From Endomychus coccineus (Eukaryota > Arthropoda > Insecta > Coleoptera > Endomychidae): a DNA stretch of 64,000 bases. A model generated the notes under the pieces. That model saw nothing but the letters and a program-made list of their open reading frames with translations, was not told where the DNA came from and did no database searches. Positions within the stretch are counted from its first letter, which is position 1; each line of letters begins with the position of its first letter. The stretch spans positions 148,168,243 through 148,232,242 of the forward strand of contig OY294067.1 in assembly GCA_958510875.1 (NCBI GenBank), written 5' to 3'. The position numbers and the translations under genes are program-made. This document shows positions 18,420 to 27,700 of this stretch, in pieces.

Positions 18420-19743
18420 AAACATGGGTTTGTATTTCAATAGAAGACATCTCCATAGTTGTCATCAGTCATTATCTACAACGAGTTCAAGGGAGAAGGT
18501 TGCTTCTGTATCACTATCATTGGGAAATATAAATTTTTTGAAGTTCCTTGGTTACAATGTCGGAAAAACTTTAAATATTCAACGAACCAAACTTCAATGA
18601 AGACATCATCCGAAAAGAAACTCATACCTACTATCCCCACACAACATCTTTTGGTAACAGCGATGAAATTGAGATATTAATCAATCAACAAGATGTATTG
18701 GTAGATTTGGCCTCGTCTGCTTTATTCATCGAGGCAGAATTTAGTCAGAAGCAAATGGTGATGAAGAATGTAAACTAACGTATAATTTCGGAGTGTTTCT
18801 CTTCAAATATATCAGTTATGAATTGAATGGGAAAGAGATAGACAAAGTACGAGATCCTGGTATTGTCAGCACCATCAGAGCTTATCTTACATATGTCAAA
18901 CATGAATCTATACCTCTAGCTATTTCTGAATCGTCATATAAGGATGCACTGAGTTCAGTCTACAATAATAAAATCAATTTATGGATACCGTTGAATTTTC
19001 TACTAGGCCTATTCATTGACTATAACAGTTTTGAGTGGAAAACATAAACTGCGCTTGATAACGTCTCGAACCGATAACGATTGCTATACTAATAGCACAG
19101 GCACGAAAACGTGGAGACGATAGCATTAGAAGTACGACATGTGTTTCCAAGTGATCAAGTTGAATTTCAAATGTTGGGGAATTTGAGTGCTGAGAAGCCT
19201 ATTTTGATTCCATCCCGTAGTTGCGATCTGCATGAAAATCCGTTGATGAAAGAGAGCAGTCGCGACATTTGGGCTGTTAAAACATCAGTGAATTTGGAAC
19301 GTCCCAGATACGTGATTCTAGCTTTCCAAACAGATCGAAAAAATAATCTTGTTAAGCACAGTGCATATTTCGATAATATAAACTTGCTAAATGTAAAATT
19401 ATACTTGAATTCAGAGTGTTATCCATATGAAGCAATGAAATTGAATTTCACCGACCAGCACAACGTGGAAGCATACCAGATGTACTATGATTTCCAGAAA
19501 TCATTTTCAAATGAAATAATGAGTGAGCCAATGTTAGATTATATAGCATTCAAGAATAGAGCAATTTTTGTGATTGATTGTTCAAAACTAAACGATGCTA
19601 TAAATTCATCACCAGTTGACGTTAAACTAGATATGGAAAGTTTCCTGAATTTCCCCAAAAACTCCAGGGCTTATTGCATCATCATTAACGACCGTATAAT
19701 GGAGTTTTCTCCTATTACAGGATCAGTTCGGAATTTGGTGTGA
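18420..19743 (+). pseudogene. Major capsid gene, broken
   Basis: This is a homologue of 5808-7076. The N-terminal third is spread over frames with stops. DKVRDPGIVSTIRAY appears at 18841-18890. The C-terminal half is open from 19111 to 19743 and has RDIWAVKTSVNLERPRYVIL and IIINDRIMEFSP. It is followed by a poly(A)-like region (about 19815) similar to the one after the 168-residue gene of copy 1. Confidence 0.85.
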
Positions 19744-20043
19744 AGAACCAGCTGATGAATCGTAATGTTATAATTCTAGTTCTGAATGATGTACTATCAA
19801 AATGTGTTTTTCCAAATAAATGTAATTTATAATATATTTGATATTTTATTTCTAAAATAATTTGCGAACTATGGTAGCCGGTTGCTGGAAATGAAACAAA
19901 TTGAAACAACTAGTGACGTTATCAGTCAGTTATCAACGTTTGCAATGAGATCGAAACGGAAAGTTACCCCCCCCCTCACTATTCACGTTCACGTTCTCAC
20001 GTATGTAAGAGAGAATCATTTCAGAAAATGTTCAGTTATAAAA

Positions 20044-20403
20044 ATGAACTTAGCAGCGCGCGTTTGTGATTCAAATGTGGCTACATGGCCCACCAACAAT
20101 TTTATTAAGTTAACAGTTAATGAAGTGTGTCTAAAATTTGGGATCGATATAAGAAACGATAAAAGAAACTATTTATTTTGGAATATTCAACTAAACCAAC
20201 ACGTTCTAATGAATGAAGACCTATTGGATTGGTTACGTTATCGCGGCAAAAAATATCATGCTAAAAAGGGTGTTATAACAAGATTGTTGAGGAAAAACCT
20301 GCAAATACACCATTCAAAAATTTGTGATAAGACTGATGCACGGAAGAAACTCGCATTCACGTTCATGCTAAGTGGTTTGTCTATTTTAAATGAAAGTATA
20401 TGA
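20044..20403 (+). CDS. 119-residue protein, possible MSV199-like DNA-binding domain
   Basis: ATG 20044 directly follows TTATAAAA. The frame is open for 119 codons, and an in-frame extension reaches back to 19882. The segments ATWPTNNFIKLTVNEVCLKF and LLDWLRYRGKKYHAKKG resemble small domains seen in invertebrate large DNA viruses (MSV199 type); this is from memory and weak. The last 18 codons lie in the right inverted repeat, where the sequence is the reverse of the DUF8207 start region, so its original C-terminus was probably replaced. It is absent from the visible part of copy 1. Confidence 0.45.
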   Translation: MNLAARVCDSNVATWPTNNFIKLTVNEVCLKFGIDIRNDKRNYLFWNIQLNQHVLMNEDLLDWLRYRGKKYHAKKGVITRLLRKNLQIHHSKICDKTDARKKLAFTFMLSGLSILNESI

Positions 20404-20408
20404 ACATG

Positions 20409-21098
20409 TTAGACGTATATATAGCTATCAAAACTCTTGCGATAACGTCCTTCGTTCATGTCACAGTCTTTGTTTATCATAAGGAATCCATAATTATCTT
20501 TCCAACATGCGCTACATATCTCTTTGAATTCCTCGAGTAACATGTCGGTACTTACATGATCGGTAAATATATGTTTCGGATTGAGTTCATCCCGTTTGAG
20601 AATAATCAAGCAATTGGCATTGTCTCGCAATCCATGTTTTGGACATTCAGCAAAAGACTGCCAAAGATAAAAGCTATCAATTGAGTTGTGTCTCCCTCTT
20701 GAAAAATAGGCACGAATTTTCTCCTGTTTCTCAAACATCACGTCATCGAATATTATTATCGAATTAGGTCTCGCTTCTGTGGGGTCTATGACCTCATCAC
20801 TTCCGGTACAAGGAAAATATCCAAGCCCCTCAATTTTCTTCAATGTCTCCTTTAGTAACTGGTATTTTGGTTGGTGTAAGGACTTTGAATATATGTACAC
20901 GTTTTCAAATTTCAGACCTTTTGCATCTAGCAATAGAGATAACATCACATTTGTTTTCCCACAATTACTCGGACCACAGATTATTGTTCGTAAAGCATTT
21001 GGCAGCAAAGAGCTGTGACGTTGTGATTGTTCAATATTTTCAATGCTTGGTCCTAAATTCATAATATTCAACGAGTCTTTTTGCTTAACAATCTTCAT
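20409..21098 (-). CDS. Genome-packaging ATPase, right inverted-repeat copy (intact)
   Basis: This is a 229-residue protein, the same length as the copy-1 ATPase. ATG 21098 (MKIVKQKDSLNIMNLG) is chosen because it aligns with the copy-1 start; the further upstream codon that matches ATG in the left repeat is GTG here (21132-21134). Walker A is CGPSNCGKTNVML, Walker B SIIIFDDVMFE, and a CPKHGLRDNANCLIIL segment follows. It is the only structural-type gene of this element still open. It may be the source for repair of the left copy by gene conversion, or simply the copy that decayed more slowly. Confidence 0.88.
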   Translation of the reverse strand: MKIVKQKDSLNIMNLGPSIENIEQSQRHSSLLPNALRTIICGPSNCGKTNVMLSLLLDAKGLKFENVYIYSKSLHQPKYQLLKETLKKIEGLGYFPCTGSDEVIDPTEARPNSIIIFDDVMFEKQEKIRAYFSRGRHNSIDSFYLWQSFAECPKHGLRDNANCLIILKRDELNPKHIFTDHVSTDMLLEEFKEICSACWKDNYGFLMINKDCDMNEGRYRKSFDSYIYV

Positions 21099-21151
21099 GT
21101 TGCCTAGAGGAGCATCGAAATCATACTGAAACACATGTCTATAAGCATTTG

Positions 21152-21159
21152 TTTATATA
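21152..21159 (-). promoter_or_regulatory. TATA-like box before the right-repeat ATPase
   Basis: TATATAAA on the minus strand, 54 bp before ATG 21098. It is the mirror of the box at 12699-12706. Confidence 0.5.
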
Positions 21160-21249
21160 CTAGTTGATGATGTTATATTGTGTATGTCCGATCACGCGGT
21201 TAGGTACTTCTACGCTTCTGTCAAAATCAGGTATAATACGTGTTAAATA

Positions 21250-21420
21250 GGTATGAACGTTGAAGCACGTGCTTACCACGTGTCTGAGTGTTGAAGCACG
21301 TGTCTGAACACGTGTCTGAGTAGAGCATGTGTCTGAATGTTGAAGCACGTGTCTGAACACGTGACTGAACACGTGTCTAAATGTTGAAGCACGTGTCGGA
21401 GTGTTGAATCACGAGATAAA
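21250..21420. repeat. CACGTG-rich short repeats, right inverted repeat
   Basis: Mirror of 12435-12600. Repeats of TTGAAGCACGTGTCTGA carry many CACGTG palindromes. Confidence 0.8.
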
Positions 21421-21560
21421 ACATGTGCATGAATGTACTACCTATTCACTTCTTACACGTAATGTATTCAACAGTCTTATAACTTCAATTTTACAGTGGG
21501 ATGAATAATGAGTAGATATCATTATTATTGCTCTCATATTATCCCTAATCTGACCATCAT

Positions 21561-21600
21561 AGTTCGTGAACGATGATGACGTCATCATCGTTCGTAAACT
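21561..21600. repeat. Near-perfect 40-bp palindrome with TGACGTCA centre
   Basis: The half-site GAACGATGATGAC (21568-21580) is followed at once by its exact reverse complement (21581-21593), and the similarity extends a further 7 bp on each side with two mismatches per arm. The centre is TGACGTCA. The mirrored site in the left repeat (12240-12275) is disturbed at the centre (GACTTC). Confidence 0.85.
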
Positions 21601-21889
21601 ACGGTCGCCGGATTGAAACAATGGATGCCTCCCGTTACGTCATCATCGTTCGTAAATCATGATCGCCGGATCTTCAATTCAATAAAACATCACTTAATTG
21701 GCAAAATTATTATGTATTTTGATACACACATAAAGCTATAGTAAGATGTTCTCCCCACCCTATTTGCCTGCATTATTGATTTCAACTCATCGAAAATATG
21801 GAAATTAACATTCTGCATGTCAAGACTTTTCATTCAATACCTATAAAGCTATGGTTGACATGTATACTCTCAACAAACAAGCAATCCTG

Positions 21890-22320
21890 CCACGTGGTGG
21901 TGACACCTACACGGAGCAGCCTGTACCTCTAGCCTGTCATGACAGCTGTCACGTGATGTTGACACCTACACGAAGTAGCCTGTACGTTTATCCCGCCATG
22001 ACAGCTGTCACGTGGTGGCGAAATCTTCACGAAGCATTCTGTACCTTTGGTCTGCCATGACAGCTGTCACGTGGTGGCGACACCTCTACGAAGCAATCTG
22101 CACCTTTGGTCCGCCATGACAGCTGTCATGTGGTGGCGACATCTTCACGAAGCAACCTGTACCTTTGGGCCACCATGACACTGCCATGTGGTGGTGACAC
22201 CTACACGAAGTAACCTGTACCTTTGGTCCGCCATGACAGCTGTCATGTGGTGGCGACATCTCTACGAAGCAGCCTGTACCTTTGGTACGCCATGACAGCT
22301 GTCGCGTGATAGTCGCATGA
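21890..22320. repeat. Tandem array of about 60-bp units in the right inverted repeat
   Basis: About seven units: CATGACAGCTGTCACGTGGT, then GGCGACACCTCTACGAAGCA, then GTCTGTACCTTTGGTCCGC. It is the reverse complement of the left array, with fewer units. Confidence 0.9.
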
Positions 22321-22548
22321 CCCTGTACATGTGACACACTTTTTATACACACCCTGTATACTCTTTCATGTGACACGCTTTTTATACACACCCTGTATAC
22401 TTTTTACAAGTAATATTCTTATCTCACACCTTATCACATGCATCCTTTCAAAACTGATAAGGACAAGCTCACACCGGATGCACATCAACAGCTAGACCGG
22501 AAGTGGAGACCGGATATCCTGAGGCAGAAGTAGCCCAGTTCATCTACT

Positions 22549-22554
22549 AAGTGG
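22549..22554 (+). repeat. Target site duplication AAGTGG, right
   Basis: Exact copy of 10932-10937, directly after the element's terminal CT. Confidence 0.92.
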
Positions 22555-22556
22555 TA

Positions 22557-22780
22557 AATTTACACTCTACGTGTCGAACCCTATCATTTGATAGCCATGA
22601 AGATATACTAAATCTCGAACCCTCATCGCGAAATTTCGGAATGGCCGATCACTATTCAACTTAAATATCATTGTTCAGGACGTTACGTAGATTCCGAACA
22701 AGCTATACAATCCCCACTATTGGTGTTAAAAAGTATCGGTTATATGACCCATTTCCGGTTTCACCGGGTATGACATCTCG
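22557..22780. repeat. Old Polinton-end-like sequence flanking copy 2
   Basis: The segment aligns with 7944-8170 of copy 1: a CTCTACG...TCATTTGATA motif, then ATCGCGA, TTCAG...ACGTA...ATTC, and CCCATTTCCGGTTTCACC. The similarity continues the left flank at 10830-10930. Copy 2 therefore seems to have inserted into an older, diverged copy of the same family's end region. Confidence 0.6.
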
Positions 22781-23711
22781 ACCTTAGCGACAAGTAGTTC
22801 TTCTAATTCACCACTTCCAGTGTATACTCCTCGGACTCTCGTCAAACACTCGTCCAACCCGTGAAATTCCAGACTTTCGTCAAATACCTGTCAAAATGTC
22901 AGGGACTTGTCCATTCTGCCAGCTTCGTTTTCAACTGATTGGAATTCTGAATTCGTAATGTAGAAATATTATGTTTGAAATATTGCTTTCAAAAATTGAC
23001 AATGTGATATTGCTATTGGTAGTTCTATTATATCAACTTTAAAAATATAAAGATAATGTGGAAAAGGCTCTCCAAAAATTAGCTGCAGAGCTCACTTCGA
23101 ATTTGGAAACCAATCTTGAGAAAGCTGATGAGATCCCCGCCGGCAGTGCCCCCGCCAAGTCGAGCGCGAAGCAAACACTGCCGTACCATCCTTTACTGGA
23201 ATCATTTCGCCGCATTTTCAGGTCCCTATTGGAGATCCTCTGGATATGACCAGAACGCAGAAATTCGTCATCCAGTGAGCTATAAAATCACATATTTAAC
23301 ATAAAAAATTTCAAGTCTGTAGGTCATTTAGTTCCGAAGTTAAGCGAAAGCAAAGTTTCGCATTTATGACACTCACTCACCCACTCATGATCATCAGAAT
23401 AGAACTAGTACTTCTCATAAACTCAGAGAGCTGAAATTTGGTACAGAGTTAGGGTTCAATGGCCAGATAAAGGGAAAACTATGAAAACTAGGATAATCGA
23501 AGATCTGGAGTACCTGGTGACCCTTATTTGAAAACACAAGAGCTCATTTGTGTCCTTAATAATATCTATGATATGAAATGGTCTGCCACGGTCGTATATG
23601 TGTCTATCAATGTATCAGCTGGCTGTCATATGAACATAAACGTTACGTGTTTGATTTCGCAACTTTATATCGTAAAAAATTTCGATAATATTAAAAGACG
23701 ACGATGAACTT
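22781..23711. other. Unassigned stretch
   Basis: I see no recognisable gene. A short GC-richer patch at 23130-23200 stands out from the AT-rich surroundings but has no identifiable product. Confidence 0.5.
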
Positions 23712-23960
23712 AGTGGCCACCAAGTAGTTGGTATGCCCAGAGACGGTTCTTGATTCTTCCATTTAATATCTTCCTTGGTGTATGGTAGAACTGACTCAAT
23801 TTGCAGTATCAGATCTGATATAGTTGCATACGTTGCTGAACATTGGGACGAAATGCAAGTGTACACGTGTAATGCTGATGGTGACATATACACTAACGCG
23901 CAATCCCACACGAGCTATATGATGAAACCCACTACTTACGGCTCAATGAAAAGAATCAAT
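23712..23960 (+). pseudogene. OTU-domain (deubiquitinase-like) fragment
   Basis: One frame reads VGMPRDGS, stop, FFHLISSLVYG and continues SIRSDIVAYVAEHWDEMQVY, then YMMKPTTYGS. This matches the OTU cysteine protease core, where D-G-x-C-L-F holds the catalytic cysteine; the Cys codon is TGA here (23752-23754). The fragment stops about 30 bp before the inverted-repeat element at 23990. OTU domains are often carried by transposons. It is too short to say which. Confidence 0.6.
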
Positions 23961-23989
23961 ATGCCCACGTTCCTACAAAAAGAAGTGAA

Positions 23990-24759
23990 ATCCCACTGAA
24001 AACATTCTGTAAAAAACTAGCCAAGTCTCGATGTAGCTGCTTGTTTATCTCTAAAAAGTAATGAAATCTAGACAAAGTCGTGCCAAGTCTAAGGTTCCTT
24101 ACTGCGATTTCTTCATTATTATAGTTAATGTTGTGTGACTTGGCCGTTGAAGGGTACACAAGGGTACAAAACCAGGTGCTCCACGACACCATTACACCAA
24201 TCTGTCGCCAGAACCGCTACCCATTGACGATGGAAAATTGCTACTTGGAAAACGTTGATTAAATAACCAGTCAATTGTAGGCTTGATGAAGCTGCGTATT
24301 TCAATAATACCTATGTGTAGGCGAGCATGAAACAAACAGTATAAAAAATTATTTCCAGTACATACGGACTTCTAATCATTGATTTATGTTAGATCGGTGG
24401 TCGATTTGACGCTCCAAAAAGAAGAGAGCAGAATGCAGTGTTGCACAATCAACAACAGCCTAAAATGAGACACTAGCGTCCAATTACCAATACCAGTATG
24501 GGCTATTATCTCGCTTAATAAACATAGGTAGTTACAACTACAAGATAACATTACGTGTAAACAAAATTTACTTGTACCCACTAACGTATAAAGAATGTTC
24601 AACGGCCAAGTCACACAACATTAACTATAATAATAAAGAAATCGCAGTAAGGAACCTTAGACTTGGCTCGACTTTGTCTAGATTTCATTACTTTTCAGAG
24701 ATAAACAAGCAGCTCCATCGAGACTTGGCTAGTTTTTTACAGAATGTTTTTGGTGGGAT
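23990..24759. repeat. Inverted-repeat element, 162-bp arms and 446-bp centre
   Basis: The arms 23990-24151 and 24598-24759 are inverted copies with few differences: the outer ATCCCAC with CATTCTGTAAAAAACTAGCC, and the inner GACTTGGCCGTTGAA. The centre has no coding capacity. This is the shape of a MITE or fold-back element. I see no clear target duplication. Confidence 0.85.
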
Positions 24760-27700
24760 ATCTTTGACAGAAAATTATGAAAAAAAATTTGGAAACATGT
24801 AAATGATGTTTCTAGCATATCCAGTTAACCAAACAGACAAGAAAATTTCCGTATTGAAGATTAATACTTTCACCTCATTATTCAGATTTTATCCACCATT
24901 TTGAATATTCACCCGAAATAATGTTGATCATACAGTAACCAACATGTAAGCTTTCGTCAACGATGATCAGATACTGAAGTTTGATTTCAATCATATATAT
25001 CACGTCATTGTGGTGGGACTTATTCATCATGGCAGACATTTGATGACGTTTTTCTCACGTTTTTTCGAACGTGACTTGGTCGCCTGGGTATTGTGCTTCA
25101 TCCACAGTTCACTGCTGCTAGATTAACTCTTGAGGTATGACGATATATTCTCCTGCCTGAAATCCGGAGTGTGGTGAAGGATCTACCCCACATTTTTAGA
25201 AGAGGTATGATCGGAAATTTATGAAGTTATTTGCGGAAAATAGGTTTTATTAAGGTATAAAAAAAAAAAGAAAATTTCTTCTTTGGCAGATGAATTGGTC
25301 CCATTTGCCGCATTCCATCTCGTCTTTATTCGGTTGATTTGTACCAGAGACGACATCTTTCGCGTTTGGGTACTAGATTTAGTTTTTTGTTTTGCTTAGA
25401 AGAATGACTGTCTAGTCACATGTGCCTGGATAACTCTTATCACGTATTGATCATTTTGCAAAAAAGGTGTGATTTGAAATATCTTTGGAGAATTCTCCTA
25501 CCAGTGTATAGAGAAAACATGGTTGACTGGATAAGCAGCTTTTAATCCTAGCAGGATCTTCCCAACCTTCAATGAAATACGTATTCAACGCGGCCAAGTC
25601 CAATAACTGCATAACAATTCAGAAGAGCCATCTAGATAGTCGCCGTGCAGACGTATACTTAAGAATGAGATCGCTCGAGTTATCCATGGCGTCTATGATG
25701 GAATTGTGGTCTCCAAACATCTCCGGGTTCTGCCTCCATTGGATGAAATATCAGGTTTGTCTTGTCGAGAAGTAAGTAAATGTACTTTTCTCACTTCTTT
25801 GGAAGCTGAAGAAACTAATGTAAACAAACCATGAGAGGAAGAGTTCGAAGAATGCTCCTCTCTCCCTACCGTTGCCAAAAATCAAATAAATTGGCAATAA
25901 ATTCCTCTGCTTCATGCCGAAATCTGCCAGGTGAGAGCATGGCCAGTATTCAACAGTGGATTCATCAGATTCGTCACAACCCGTGTCTTGTTTTTTTTTT
26001 CCGGCAGTACATTCTGCGGAAGGGTAGCTCGTCTCAACGTCAGTCAAATCAGAAGTAAATTGGTGTTTTCCACTTGAGCTTCATAATTTATGAATAAATT
26101 TACATAATGTTCCTTATTCTTGGTATATTCAATTGAGATCGAACTCAAATTGAGAGTCATATCCTAAATAGTATATAACAATTCAATAATCATCTTGGAT
26201 AGTTTTGTCCTCATGAAATGTAACATCTCAATCGTTAATGGAATGATTTATCATTCCGTAAAATAAAACATTCATAATGTATATGGCCTGTTAGCTGGGA
26301 ATATTTCTGTTTACATTGTACCTATTTATAACATGAAAAGTAAATTTCCTTCATAGTCGTAGTTTGAAATTACAATGGACATTTCAACGCTACAGATAAT
26401 ACACAGGAGAATTTTTTAAATAAACTAATCCAACCAGGCTCCATAGATGATGCCTTACATTGATCAAATATAGGTAATGTTATCTATTATTGTCATTGAA
26501 CAAGCAAACTCCTCATCATTGGATTATTGATATATCATGATATAAGAACTTCAGTGAGACTATATTGACAGAAAGGAACATGGACTCTTGATACATGAAA
26601 TTAATTTATGAATGTAGATGCTAATTTCACTCAAAAGTTTTGATTTACTTCATACGCTTATTGATGACGTATATGTACAACTGTACTTACCAACTATTAT
26701 AACGTTTCTGATATGCTTGTCTATATTCAATTGCATGAAAAAATGATACTGATCATCATAATACCGTTTATATTTCATTCATTATCATATAAACAGAGAA
26801 TGATTAGAAATAGCTTTTGAGATTGTATGCAATATCTTTCGTATTTTCTGTATTCTTTCATCTGAATAATTTAGCCGGAGTACGGTACATATCTCTATTG
26901 CATAACGCTTGATACAACTGGGAAATCATTTCAGTTTACATTTGGGATGAGTAAATATGAAAACGCTCCGGTAATTTTTTCGACAACATGAGGAAATAAC
27001 GTTCCAAGCTTCATAATATTGGTTGCAATAATTTCAAATATTGATATTACTTTCATCAAGATGAAATACATAATCGGAAGACTTAAACGTTCCTTCCAAT
27101 GACATTTCAATATTGTTTCCGTTTTCAGATATTTGAGTCATTGTATTAGTTCCAATTTTGATTCCTTCAGTTCAACTTTAGTTTCCAGCATTTATAATAT
27201 TTATTAATCAAGGATACAACAAAATCGTAGATGAAATTGTGTGTTCAGTACACCTTCTGTCTCCAAATACACACATACTTAATCTATTTCAGTGATATGA
27301 AGGCATTAAATAAATGAACATAGTTTTTTCTTGAGATTGTTAATATCGATGATCTTAATATCAGGAAAAATATTCTATATCCTTACAGACCCGACTTTTA
27401 GGTGAACATGCATTACCTGTCATTTGAAAGAAGAAAATGAATAGCTACAATTTTATTATCGCAAATAGTAATGCTATCTTTACAGATGTAATCTCTATTC
27501 ATAATAATCATATTTTTTGAAATCTAATTTCTATTCAGATTCAAAAAACAATGTATGTCCTATAATTTACAAAAAACCGATAGCAAATTTTAAAATCATG
27601 TGATCGAAAATTATCATAATTTTCTGTCCAATTTGTAGTATTTGTATAATTATTGTACAAAGGGGAGGAATTTGAACCTATAAGAATCATGGAGCATTCG

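Larger units (their letters stand above)
10938..22548. mobile_element. Complete Polinton/Maverick-like element, copy 2 (11,611 bp, decayed)
   Basis: The element begins AGTAGATGAACTGGG and ends with its exact reverse complement, has terminal AG/CT as Polintons do, and is flanked by a perfect 6-bp duplication. Inverted repeats are 2575 bp (left) and 2200 bp (right), each with an ATPase gene. Between them, all rightward, lie decayed genes for DUF8207-like, fibre, integrase with chromodomain, phospholipase-like, protease, minor and major capsid proteins, followed by one open 119-codon gene. No protein-primed DNA polymerase B is present, and there is no gap big enough for one. The copy could not move by itself, but its boundaries are unambiguous. 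Confidence 0.93.
20349..22548 (-). repeat. Right terminal inverted repeat, including an intact ATPase
   Basis: It is the reverse complement of 10938-13512 with fewer tandem units. The inner edge is sharp: ACTCGCATTCACGTTCATGC at 20349-20368 matches 13493-13512 inverted, and the next base differs. The outer end CCCAGTTCATCTACT is followed by AAGTGG. Confidence 0.9.

Noticed and set aside
25300..26058. Possible piggyBac or other transposase remnant
   Set aside because: Short frames on both strands, but no motif I could place with confidence.
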